From assembly GCF_026913205.2 (NCBI RefSeq), contig NZ_CP168151.1, forward strand, positions 434,001 to 498,000: a stretch of 64,000 nucleotides of DNA, read 5' to 3'. Below, piece by piece: positions 45,114-53,474 of the stretch; positions within the stretch are counted from its first letter, which is position 1, and every line of letters starts with the position of its first letter. This DNA is from Lentilactobacillus sp. SPB1-3 (GTDB lineage: Bacteria > Bacillota > Bacilli > Lactobacillales > Lactobacillaceae). Position numbers and translations under genes: made by a program. The notes below the pieces were generated by a model. That model was not told where the DNA came from and searched no databases. It saw nothing but the letters and a program-made list of their open reading frames with translations.

Positions 45114-45435
45114 AAATTAATCTTTTTATTCATAGTAAAAAATATGGAATCCACAGGAATTGGTTTGCTTAATTTCTGTGGATTTTTTGTGGCTTCAGTT
45201 TTATTCATAAAATTCTAGAAATTTTCGTTGAAAATAAAATTGAAAAATGGTTATTTCATATGTTTTTTCGCTGGGATTGGGTTTAATTAAAAAGTTATTG
45301 TATTTTAGTAAAACCAAAAATCCGCCATATAGAAGAGTCTTTTATTATTCTAAAAATTTGAATATATCTATTAAATAACTGTGATACAATTATAACGATA
45401 TTTTACACACATGAAACGAGGGGAGAATTGAATAA
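45114..45435 (+). promoter_or_regulatory. Intergenic region: pepD terminator and promoter of the wall-peptidase pair
   Basis: The pepD terminator is at 45148-45188 (AATCCACAGGAATT with AATTTCTGTGGATT, one G-T pair, T run). Further on, ATTTTC-GTT-GAAAAT (45221-45235) is a short inverted repeat. An extended -10 TGATACAAT (TACAAT at 45385-45390) is likely for the following gene; no good -35 is visible. The rest is plain AT-rich sequence with no open frame I would call. Confidence 0.55.
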
Positions 45436-46293
45436 TTGTTTACGATTAAGAAGTTAAAGTCATTACAAGTATTTATGGTGCTTTTCTTTGCCATGGCAGG
45501 AACACTAACCAGTTTGCTGACAAGAAGTGCTCATGCCAGTACTGCTCCTTATTCACAAGTAACACAGTTGGCAAAAGTGAATTATTACACTGTCATTGGG
45601 CCTAATAATCCACATAACTATGGGGTGTATCCAAGCGGCGGATATAATACTTCACCAGCTAATCGAACTAAAATCACTACAGGGAGAGAATATGCTGGCA
45701 AAACAGTTCATATCACTGGTGAAGAATCAGTTGCCGGAGCAACTTGGCTGAAATTTACATATAATCATAAGTTCGTTGGGTGGATTCATCAAAACGGTAC
45801 TGTGCAAACGACTTATCGTTTATACGCACCATTAATTGCCCAACGACCGGAGTTACCAACTGGTTGTGAGATCACTGCCACAACTATGATGCTTCAGTTT
45901 GCAGGAGACAACGTTACGAAGATGCAATTAGCCAAAGAAATGCCTAGAAGTACTGATCCAAATAAGGGGTTTGTGGGAAGCCCTTATTCACCATCAGGAT
46001 GGTACATTTATCCCAAAGGACTACTACCACTTGTTAAAAAGCATCTTGGTTCGGCCAAAGATTTAACTGGAGCGAGTTTAAACACTATCAAGAACTACAT
46101 TCGGAATAATCATTTAGTTGTTATGTATGTTGGTGGTGTAGATGGTTTTAGCAATCACGCTTTGACCGTAACCGGATATTCTAAAGATCGAATCTACTAT
46201 AATGACCCGTGGACAGATAAAAGAACAAGTATGATTAACAACGCGTTGACAAAGCATCGTAAGGCCGACGCATATCGAGCATTAAGTTATTAA
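45436..46293 (+). CDS. Secreted C39-like cysteine peptidase with SH3-type domain
   Basis: 285 residues from TTG 45436 (GGGGAG about 10 nt upstream). A signal peptide ends near SAHAS. An SH3/GW-like segment (about 45-120, YYTVIGPNNPHNYGVY...WLKFTYNHKFVGWIH) precedes a Peptidase_C39_2 domain with Cys144 (TGCEITAT), His241 (NHALTVTGY) and Asn256-Asp257 (YYNDPW). It is likely surface-located and acts on peptides or wall cross-links; the substrate is unknown. The NlpC/P60 gene follows after 16 nt. Confidence 0.82.
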   Translation: MFTIKKLKSLQVFMVLFFAMAGTLTSLLTRSAHASTAPYSQVTQLAKVNYYTVIGPNNPHNYGVYPSGGYNTSPANRTKITTGREYAGKTVHITGEESVAGATWLKFTYNHKFVGWIHQNGTVQTTYRLYAPLIAQRPELPTGCEITATTMMLQFAGDNVTKMQLAKEMPRSTDPNKGFVGSPYSPSGWYIYPKGLLPLVKKHLGSAKDLTGASLNTIKNYIRNNHLVVMYVGGVDGFSNHALTVTGYSKDRIYYNDPWTDKRTSMINNALTKHRKADAYRALSY

Positions 46294-46309
46294 TGTTGGG
46301 GAGAGAACA

Positions 46310-47338
46310 ATGAAAGTCAAAATTGTATTAGCATTAGGGATGAGCTTGATGTTTGGCTTGCCAACAACAGTGGCACAAGCTAGTGATTATTACACAACAA
46401 ATCCTGGAATTATCAGAGTTAATAAAACTGTTGCCACTTATCAAACGGCTGATAAAGGTCTTAAAACATCAGCTTTGAAAAAGGGCAGCTATGCCAAGGT
46501 CAGCGCAGTTACCAATGAAAAGGGTCATGCCCCAATGCTTCAATTAAGTAATGGCAATTATGTCACTAGCAATAAAGCATTTGTCACTAAGACTGCTGGA
46601 TATCAAAATCCTAAAAAGTATTATCAGGTTCAATACAACCAAATTAAACCTTACGGAAAAGTTGGTTACACGGTTAAGCCTGGTTATGAAGGTATTAAAA
46701 CTTGGTTGATTATGAAGAAGATGCATACAGTTAATGGTTACAATAAATATAACCAGGCCACTGCCAATGCTGTCAGGGCATTTCAACGACGTCATCATTT
46801 AAAGGCGACCGGAAATGTTGATGAAGCAACTTGGGTAAAGATGGGTTATTCAAAGAATAGTTGGACTTCAATTGATAGCTATATTGCACCACTAGGTGCA
46901 AAAGCTTGGCAAGGTCGATCAGCACATATTGAAGCCATGATTAAACAAGCTTATAAATATATGGGTAAACCATACTTAGTTGGTTCATCAACTAGTCCTG
47001 CATATGGAACTGATTGTTCCGGATTAGTGATGCAAGCATTGTATGCTGGTGGAATTAATCCTATTCCAACTAGTTCGATTCACCATGCCTTTCCTGGTAA
47101 TGAATGGAATTCACGTAATTTATGGGCCGCAAAAAAATTGAAGCGGGTAGCATATAAACATAAACAACGTGGTGACCTCGTGTTTTATTACCAACCAGGA
47201 ACTCATACAATTTGGCACGTTGCCATTTATCTTGGTAAGGGTAAAGTAATCGAATCTTGGCCACCAAGAATTATGGTCCAACCAATTAAAAATGGTCAAC
47301 GTTCGTATGTTGCAGGAATCAAACGCCCATTTATTTAA
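46310..47338 (+). CDS. Secreted NlpC/P60 peptidoglycan endopeptidase with peptidoglycan-binding domain
   Basis: 342 residues with a signal peptide (cleavage near AQAS). A wall-binding stretch (about 30-90) is followed by a PG_binding_1 motif (NAVRAFQRRHHLKATGNVDEATW) and a C-terminal NlpC/P60 domain with Cys236 in TDCSGLV and His303 in WHVAIYLG. The family cuts between D-Glu and the diamino acid of muropeptides, remodelling the wall. Probably co-expressed with the C39-like peptidase. Confidence 0.87.
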   Translation: MKVKIVLALGMSLMFGLPTTVAQASDYYTTNPGIIRVNKTVATYQTADKGLKTSALKKGSYAKVSAVTNEKGHAPMLQLSNGNYVTSNKAFVTKTAGYQNPKKYYQVQYNQIKPYGKVGYTVKPGYEGIKTWLIMKKMHTVNGYNKYNQATANAVRAFQRRHHLKATGNVDEATWVKMGYSKNSWTSIDSYIAPLGAKAWQGRSAHIEAMIKQAYKYMGKPYLVGSSTSPAYGTDCSGLVMQALYAGGINPIPTSSIHHAFPGNEWNSRNLWAAKKLKRVAYKHKQRGDLVFYYQPGTHTIWHVAIYLGKGKVIESWPPRIMVQPIKNGQRSYVAGIKRPFI

Positions 47339-47755
47339 TAATATTACCAAGTGTGATTACCAAAGGACTCGTTATTAAACGAGTCCTTTTTTATTGTATT
47401 GAAATATGACCATTTAATAATTAAGCGGAGATTAGAAGAAAGGCTTATTTTCACTAAAACATTGAGAGATTTACTTATTCATCTTAGCAAGTGAAAACTC
47501 TTCAAAATTACTACAAATGAACATTTGAGCAAAAAATGAATTAAAAAAAACGTTAAATAGCTCTCGTTTTTACAAAAAATATCCATATTTTGCAAAAAAA
47601 CATAGGATATTTTTTAAAAAATAGAAAAAACATTTTGTTTTTTAAAAAAATTCCAATTTTAAATAAAATGCTGTATACTGAATGTGACTTAAATAACAAA
47701 GTTGGTAAATCATTTTAAATTGAAAAATAAATTGATGCTATTGAAGGAGTACGGT
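47339..47755 (+). promoter_or_regulatory. A-tract-rich control region upstream of the LDH-like gene
   Basis: A terminator for the NlpC gene is at 47362-47393 (AAAGGACTCGTT/AACGAGTCCTTT, T run). From 47540 to 47660 runs of five to eight A or T alternate closely, as in curved DNA. A perfect 11-bp inverted repeat (AAAAAATATCC at 47574-47584, GGATATTTTTT at 47605-47615) has arms 31 bp apart centre to centre. A possible promoter is TTCCAA, 17 nt, TATACT (47673-47678 area), with AAAATGCTGTAT overlapping it. No gene is seen. Confidence 0.5.
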
Positions 47756-48685
47756 ATGAAAAATAATAGAAAAGTAGTTCTTGTTGGTGATGGGGCAGTT
47801 GGATCTTCATTTGCATTTACACTGCTACAAACAACGACTGTTGATGAAATGGTAGTGGTTGATCTTAATGAAGAGCATGCACAAGGTGATGTGATTGATT
47901 TGCAAGACACTTTACCAAGTCCTGCACCAACCGATTTCAGAACTGGTACTTATGCTGATGCAACTGATGCAGATATCGTTGTTATTACTGCAGGAGTACC
48001 AAGAAAGCCAGGCGAGACGCGCTTAGACTTAGTTAATAAAAATGTGAAAATTCTTGAAAGCATTGTTAACCCTGTTGTTGAAAGTGGCTTTAAAGGGACT
48101 TTTGTTGTCTCAAGTAACCCAGTTGATATTTTAACCACGATTACTCAAAGACTTTCTGGTTTTCCAAAGAATAGAGTTATTGGAACAGGAACATCTCTTG
48201 ATACTGCCCGTTTGCGCGTAATTATTGCTAAAGAATTAGGTATGAGTACAAAGGGTATTAATGCAATGGTTATGGGTGAACACGGAGATTCTTCGTTTGT
48301 GAACTTTGACGAAGCAACTATTAATGGTAAACCACTTCGTGAATTTCCCAACATGGATAACGCCGGTCATTTGAATGAAATTGAAAAAGAAGTTAAGGGC
48401 CGCGGAGGCGAAATTATTTCTAAGAAGGGTGCGACATTTTATGGTGTTGCAGTAAACCTGACTAAAATTTGTCAAGCTATTTTAAATGACGCCGACGTTG
48501 TATTACCTATTTCTGCTCCAATGAATGGACAATATGGCTTGTCAGATATTTACATTGGTTCTCCAGCAGTTATCAATGCCAGTGGAGTTCAAGAAGTTAT
48601 CGAATATCCTTTATCTGATAGAGAACTTGAAAAAATGCACACATCTGCAGATAAATTAAATGAAGTTTTAGTTAACGCTAAATAG
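47756..48685 (+). CDS. LDH-fold 2-hydroxyacid dehydrogenase, predicted malate-dehydrogenase-like specificity
   Basis: 309 residues from ATG 47756 (AAGGAG 7 nt upstream; a farther TTG has no site). NAD motif GDGAVGS at 11-17, catalytic Asp149/Arg152 (LDTAR) and His176 (GEHGDS). Overall nearest to L-lactate dehydrogenases, but the active-site loop reads AGVPRKPGETR: Arg83 stands where LDH has Gln102, the change known to switch LDH to malate dehydrogenase. With a carboxylate transporter next door and citrate lyase nearby, reduction of oxaloacetate to malate is a reasonable inference; lactate or another 2-hydroxyacid remains possible. Confidence 0.85.
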   Translation: MKNNRKVVLVGDGAVGSSFAFTLLQTTTVDEMVVVDLNEEHAQGDVIDLQDTLPSPAPTDFRTGTYADATDADIVVITAGVPRKPGETRLDLVNKNVKILESIVNPVVESGFKGTFVVSSNPVDILTTITQRLSGFPKNRVIGTGTSLDTARLRVIIAKELGMSTKGINAMVMGEHGDSSFVNFDEATINGKPLREFPNMDNAGHLNEIEKEVKGRGGEIISKKGATFYGVAVNLTKICQAILNDADVVLPISAPMNGQYGLSDIYIGSPAVINASGVQEVIEYPLSDRELEKMHTSADKLNEVLVNAK

Positions 48686-48850
48686 TTTTTTATGTATAAT
48701 GATGAAAGTGCATTATTACACAATCTAGGTTGCTGATAAAAAATACATTTTGTGAATTTGTTATTATTAATATCGATTTCGTATAAAGTGAGTGTCTGAT
48801 GTACTAATAAATTTTCTATTTTGATAGAAGGAATTTTCTGGGAGGAAATT

Positions 48851-50269
48851 ATGGAACTTAACAAGATCAATTATAAAAAGTTCATATTGCCACTAGCAGT
48901 GGGACTTATCATTTGGTTCTGTTCACCATTTAAGCCAGCATCTGTTTCTATGGCAGCATGGCATATTTTTGCAATTTTTGTAGCAACAATTATTGGATGT
49001 ATTACCCAACCATTGCCAATTACTGGGGTAGCTTTAATTGGAATGACTTTGACGGTTCTTTTGGGTGTTGTACCAATGGATACGGCCGCTGAAGGATTTG
49101 GTAACACTACCGTATGGATGATTGCAATGGCATACTTCATGTCACGAGGATTTATCAATACTGGATTAGGACGTCGAGTAGCTCTGGTTTTCGTTAGATT
49201 ATTTGGTAAGCGGACGCTTGGTTTAGCTTACTCACTAATCGGAGTTGATCTGTTAACATCTCCAGCAACTCCAAGTAACACTGCTCGTTCTGGTGGTATC
49301 GTTTATCCGATTATCCAGTCACTTGCAGAAACGTTTGGTTCAGATGCTAAGGATGAATCAAGAAGTAAAATCGGTTCATTCTTAGTTTTCGCTGAATTCC
49401 ATGGTGATATTATCACTAGTGCAATGTTTATGACTGCCATGGCACCTAACTTGGTTGCTATGACTTTGGCTAAATCATTACACGTTGAAATTTCTTGGTT
49501 CACTTGGTTCTTAGCAGCAATTGTTCCAGGACTAATTTGTTTGATTGTTGTTCCTTACTTGATTTACAAGATGTACCCACCTGAAATTAAAGATACGCCT
49601 AATGCTAAAGAATGGGCTGACAGCGAACTTGAAGAAATGGGTAAGATGAGTCTTCCTGAAAAAATCATGGGAGTAGTCTTCGTTTTGGCATTAGTATTAT
49701 GGATGCTTTCAAGTTTTATTGGATTAGATGCTGCCACAGTTGCTTTCTTGGCCGTAGCTTTGTTACTTGTATGTGGTGTGTTATCAGTTAATGATATCTT
49801 GCATGAAACTGGTGCATGGAACACATTAGTATGGTTCTCGATTCTTATCTTCATGGCTAACGAATTAAATACTCTTGGATTTATTCCTTGGTTGTCAGGT
49901 GCAATTGGAACCGCCTTACATGGTGTTAGTTGGGGAATCGTATTGATTGTATTAGTAATCTTCTACTTCTACAGTCACTACATGTTTGCCAGCGGTACTG
50001 CCCATGTTTCAGCGATGTATGGTGCTTTGCTTGGTGTAGCCATTTCAGCTGGTGCTCCCGCAACGCTTTCTGCATTACTACTTGGATTTACCGGATCAAT
50101 CTTTGCTTCAACAACTCATTTTGCTAACGGACCTGCCAGTGTGTTATTCGGTTCAGGATATGTTCGTCAAAACGATTGGTGGAGATTGAACTTTGTTCTA
50201 GGTATCTTCTACCTATTGGTATTTGGAGTTATCGGAACACTTTGGATGAAAGTTATTGGAATTTGGTAA
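48851..50269 (+). CDS. DASS family di/tricarboxylate transporter (CitT-like)
   Basis: 472 residues from ATG 48851 (GGAGG 5 nt upstream). About twelve membrane helices. Family features are TVWMIAMAYFMSRGFINTGLG near the first substrate site, LTSPATPSNTARSGGIVYPI (the SNT motif) and the second SNT-like repeat FASTTHFANGPASVLFGSGY. This is the 2-oxoglutarate/malate and citrate/succinate exchanger group. In place of CitP or CitS it likely imports citrate for the lyase cluster, possibly against succinate or malate. Confidence 0.85.
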   Translation: MELNKINYKKFILPLAVGLIIWFCSPFKPASVSMAAWHIFAIFVATIIGCITQPLPITGVALIGMTLTVLLGVVPMDTAAEGFGNTTVWMIAMAYFMSRGFINTGLGRRVALVFVRLFGKRTLGLAYSLIGVDLLTSPATPSNTARSGGIVYPIIQSLAETFGSDAKDESRSKIGSFLVFAEFHGDIITSAMFMTAMAPNLVAMTLAKSLHVEISWFTWFLAAIVPGLICLIVVPYLIYKMYPPEIKDTPNAKEWADSELEEMGKMSLPEKIMGVVFVLALVLWMLSSFIGLDAATVAFLAVALLLVCGVLSVNDILHETGAWNTLVWFSILIFMANELNTLGFIPWLSGAIGTALHGVSWGIVLIVLVIFYFYSHYMFASGTAHVSAMYGALLGVAISAGAPATLSALLLGFTGSIFASTTHFANGPASVLFGSGYVRQNDWWRLNFVLGIFYLLVFGVIGTLWMKVIGIW

Positions 50270-50271
50270 TC

Positions 50272-50306
50272 AAAAAACAGTCGAGGATTCTACTCGGCTG
50301 TTTTTT
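50272..50306 (+). terminator. Rho-independent terminator after the DASS transporter
   Basis: 14-bp stem (AAAAAACAGTCGAG/CTCGGCTGTTTTTT, one G-T pair), 7-nt loop. Confidence 0.85.
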
Positions 50307-50338
50307 AGAAAGAATAACTATTTGTGGAGGAACGTTCA

Positions 50339-51118
50339 TTGAAGTTTATGACAAATGACAGGGTTCAGATTGATTACACAGATACTGGTGAAGGACGAGC
50401 GGTCGTACTACTCAGTGGTTTGGGTGGATTCAAAGAAATTTGGACTGCGCAGATTCCATTCTTAGTTGAGAATGGATTTCGTGTAATCAATATTGATGCT
50501 CGAAATCAAGGAAGATCGGGTAAAACTATCAAGGGTCGCAGAATAAGTAAACACGCACAAGATATTCATGATTTATTAGACGCGTTGAACATTCATAAAT
50601 TTATTGCCGTAGGAAATTCAATGGGGGCCTCAACGTGGTTTGCATATATTTCATTGTATGATTGCGATGAGATTGAAAAAGTTGTGGATGTTGATCAAAG
50701 CCCTAAGATGGTCACTGATGAAACATGGCCATTTGGTTTTAAAGATTTAAGTTGGAACAACTTTCCCGAATATTTGCGACTCCCGTTTGGTCCAGCGTCC
50801 TTTCATAAATTAGATGATCAAGTCTTTGCACAAGTTGGTACAGCTCAAGAACAAACTAATTATGATGAACAACAGAATGAGCCTTTTTTAAGAGATCATG
50901 CCTTTCAAGATTGGCGTGACGTAATTGCATTAATGAAAGTACCGTTGCTCATTGTTGCAGGAAAAAATTCGCCATACTTTAATCCAGAGTTTGCAAAAGC
51001 TACAGCAAATCTGGCCAAGTATGGCGAATATAAAGTTGTTTCAGAAGCTGGTCATTTGGTTATGGCAGAACAGCCTAGAGAATTTAATCAAATCATTTTG
51101 AAGTTTTTAAAAAAGTAA
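50339..51118 (+). CDS. Alpha/beta hydrolase
   Basis: 259 residues. The start is taken as TTG 50339, 8 nt after GGAGG; a GTG at 50324 overlaps that site. The fold is clear: LLSGLGGFKEIWTAQIPFL (oxyanion loop), VGNSMGASTW (nucleophile Ser in GNSMG), LLIVAGKNSPYFNPE (Asp region) and EAGHLVMAEQP (His). Substrate unknown. It lies between the transporter and the convergent regulator gene. Confidence 0.85.
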   Translation: MKFMTNDRVQIDYTDTGEGRAVVLLSGLGGFKEIWTAQIPFLVENGFRVINIDARNQGRSGKTIKGRRISKHAQDIHDLLDALNIHKFIAVGNSMGASTWFAYISLYDCDEIEKVVDVDQSPKMVTDETWPFGFKDLSWNNFPEYLRLPFGPASFHKLDDQVFAQVGTAQEQTNYDEQQNEPFLRDHAFQDWRDVIALMKVPLLIVAGKNSPYFNPEFAKATANLAKYGEYKVVSEAGHLVMAEQPREFNQIILKFLKK

Positions 51119-51126
51119 ATTAAGAT

Positions 51127-52074
51127 TTATGATTCCATTTCCATCAACACTCGATTAGCAATTGATTCGTTGCTGACGAAATCAGTGATGAGATGTCCGC
51201 GTAATGCTCCAAGAAGTGGTCTGGCTTTAAACTTGCTTTTAACAATTACTAATCTTGAAGGAACAGCAAGTAATGTATCAATTGAAGCGCCAAATAATTT
51301 ATCCGTCGTTGTGTTTAAGATATTTCCATCAATATCGAATGGTCGGCCATATAGCATACCAACGATTTTGGTCGGATCGACGCCTTGAAAAATTTCAGCT
51401 TTATGTTGTTTCCAGACTGGAATCGTATCGATCGATGCTAAGGTACCAATTCCTGCAAAAATCATATCCATTTTTGACATAGTGGAGAACGCCGGAATAA
51501 AAGCTGGTTCCTTAGCAAGATTTTCTCGTACACTGTCGTTGAAAATATACAGTGGAGCAGGAACGGTTTGATAATGGGCACCGTATTTTGCGGCCGCCTT
51601 TTGTACTAGTGGCGTTGATCCTGAAGGAGACGAGTATTTTAAATTATCTCCCATAATTTGATTGAATATCAAATCGTCACGAACATCCGCTTGAAAATGA
51701 TTGATGGTGTTCATCACAGTCCCGCCCCAAGAAACACCAACAGTTCGACAACGTTTGATTTTGTCTTGAAGTGTTTGAGCTGCGAAGTTAACTATGTTTT
51801 CGTTGTCTTCATTTGATGTATCAGCATCTTTAACAATATAAGCATTTTCTATGTTGAATAATCGTTTAAAACGGGCCTCCATCTCTAAGTTTCTTTCGAT
51901 GGGAGTGTTGATACTGATTTTTACTAAACCTGATGATAGGGCCTCATCTAGTGATTTGCTGATTAGATAACGGCTAATGTTATATTTTTCTGATATCTGG
52001 GCAATGGTGAGGTTAGAAAGATAATAATCTCTAGCAATGTTTGCTAATTGCTCTTTATACGTTACGTCTTCCAA
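51127..52074 (-). CDS. citI: SorC/DeoR-type transcriptional regulator, likely CitI
   Basis: 315 residues. N-terminal HTH (about 20-48, NLTIAQISEKYNISRYLISKSLDEAL), then a sugar-binding-like effector domain (GVSWGGTVMNTINHF, the phosphate-binding GxSxGxT loop, and DMIFAGIGTL). It is divergent from citM, as CitI is in Weissella and related bacteria, where citrate turns it into an activator of the cit operon. The same role is inferred here. Confidence 0.82.
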   Translation of the reverse strand: MEDVTYKEQLANIARDYYLSNLTIAQISEKYNISRYLISKSLDEALSSGLVKISINTPIERNLEMEARFKRLFNIENAYIVKDADTSNEDNENIVNFAAQTLQDKIKRCRTVGVSWGGTVMNTINHFQADVRDDLIFNQIMGDNLKYSSPSGSTPLVQKAAAKYGAHYQTVPAPLYIFNDSVRENLAKEPAFIPAFSTMSKMDMIFAGIGTLASIDTIPVWKQHKAEIFQGVDPTKIVGMLYGRPFDIDGNILNTTTDKLFGASIDTLLAVPSRLVIVKSKFKARPLLGALRGHLITDFVSNESIANRVLMEMES

Positions 52075-52298
52075 ATGGAGAACCTCCTATTGAGTCTTTT
52101 ACAATATCATAACAATGTTTTTTTAAAAATGCTGTATTTTTTTGAATTATGTTGGAATAAAGTAAAAAGTGTTTTTAAATTTGTAAAAAGTACCCATAAA
52201 AATTTGAAAAAGATAAAAAATGCGGTAAAATGTTATTGTAAGCAAATTTAATGAGTAACTATGTACTTTATGGTTGCTTAGGTCAAGGAGCGTAACGT
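52075..52298 (+). promoter_or_regulatory. citI-citM divergent control region
   Basis: A likely citM promoter is TTGAAA (52204-52209), 16 nt, TAAAAT (52226-52231). Upstream, GTAAAAAGT occurs twice in direct orientation (52162-52170 and 52183-52191), exactly 21 bp apart, about two helical turns. The 12-mer AAAATGCTGTAT near 52125 also occurs before the LDH-like gene. These are candidate CitI sites. The SD before citM is AAGGAG. Confidence 0.5.
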
Positions 52299-53456
52299 AT
52301 GACAGAAGCAGAAGATATATTAAAACTTCACGCAGCGCATACTGGAGTTCTAGACATTAAGTCTGACTTGAGTGTGAATACAAAAGCAGATCTTAGCAAA
52401 GCTTATACTCCAGGGGTTGCTATTCTTTCTAAGAAAATAGCAGCCGATCCCGAATTGAAAAATAAGTATACGATTAGCGGTAAGCTGGTTGCACTTGTTA
52501 CAGATGGATCAGCTGTATTAGGTCTAGGAAATATTGGCCCTGCTGGTGGATTACCAGTGATTGAAGGAAAAGCTCTTTTGTACAAGGACTTAGCTGGAAT
52601 TAGCGCAATTCCAGTTGCCGTTGATCAAGTTTCAGTTGATGAAGTGGTTAATACAATTAAGAATATTTCTCTTTCATTTGCTGGTATTCATCTTGAGGAT
52701 ATTGCGGCACCTAGATGTTTTGAAATTGAAGATAAGTTAAAGCAGGTGTTAGACATTCCTGTCTATCATGATGATCAAGAAGGTACTGCAATTGTTGTGT
52801 TGGCTGGATTGATAAATGCTTGTCGATTGACATCCCGAGATCTTAAATATACCAAGATCGTGATAAATGGTGTTGGTGCTTCAGGATTGGCTACTGCTCG
52901 TTTATTGTTTAACTTAGGATTTAAAAACCTTACTTTAGTTGATGTTTATGGAGTGGTTACCCCTGAAGATGATCGCTACAATCACTATCAACGAGACTTA
53001 GCTCGTCAATTAGGCACACCGGCTGATTTGAAGAACAAGAAGCTCAGTGACGTAATTAAGAATCAAGATGTCTTCATTGGACTATCTGATCAAAATGTCA
53101 TGTCTGCTTCTGATGTTGAGGCAATGAATGATGATCCAATCATATTTGCTTTAGCCAATCCAGTTCCAGAAATTGATCCAGATATTGCTTCCAAGGCTGG
53201 TGCTAAGGTAATTGCAACTGGTTCAAGCCAGTATCCTAACCAGGTGAATAATATTCTCGCCTTCCCAGGACTGTTTAAGGGACTATTAGCTAATGGGATT
53301 AAGAAAGTTGATTTTGATTTACAATTTGTGATTGCTAAAGCGTTGGCCAATACGGTTGAAAAAGTTTCTGCTGAAGAAATTGTCCCTAGCGTTTTCGATG
53401 AACGAGTTGTTAAAAATGTTAGTCAGGCTGTTACAGATTTTAGTAAGACTAAGTAG
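52299..53456 (+). CDS. citM: Malic-enzyme-type oxaloacetate decarboxylase CitM
   Basis: 385 residues. Malic enzyme N-domain (DLSKAYTPGVAILSKKI; TDGSAVLGLGNIGPAGGLPVIEGKALLYK) with metal ligands in HLEDIAAPRCFEIE and VYHDDQEGTAIV, then an NAD domain (INGVGASGLATARLL). In lactic acid bacteria this enzyme at the head of cit operons decarboxylates oxaloacetate to pyruvate. An NAD malic enzyme activity cannot be excluded. Confidence 0.88.
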   Translation: MTEAEDILKLHAAHTGVLDIKSDLSVNTKADLSKAYTPGVAILSKKIAADPELKNKYTISGKLVALVTDGSAVLGLGNIGPAGGLPVIEGKALLYKDLAGISAIPVAVDQVSVDEVVNTIKNISLSFAGIHLEDIAAPRCFEIEDKLKQVLDIPVYHDDQEGTAIVVLAGLINACRLTSRDLKYTKIVINGVGASGLATARLLFNLGFKNLTLVDVYGVVTPEDDRYNHYQRDLARQLGTPADLKNKKLSDVIKNQDVFIGLSDQNVMSASDVEAMNDDPIIFALANPVPEIDPDIASKAGAKVIATGSSQYPNQVNNILAFPGLFKGLLANGIKKVDFDLQFVIAKALANTVEKVSAEEIVPSVFDERVVKNVSQAVTDFSKTK

Positions 53457-53474
53457 AAATACTGGAGGTAATTC

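Noticed and set aside
45221-45235. ATTTTC-GTT-GAAAAT as a CodY box
   Set aside because: The CodY consensus has a one-base centre; the three-base centre here and lack of context make it unconvincing.
47702-47755. Longer N-terminus for the LDH-like protein (TTG start at 47702)
   Set aside because: No ribosome site precedes the TTG, while AAGGAG lies 7 nt before ATG 47756, where the family begins.
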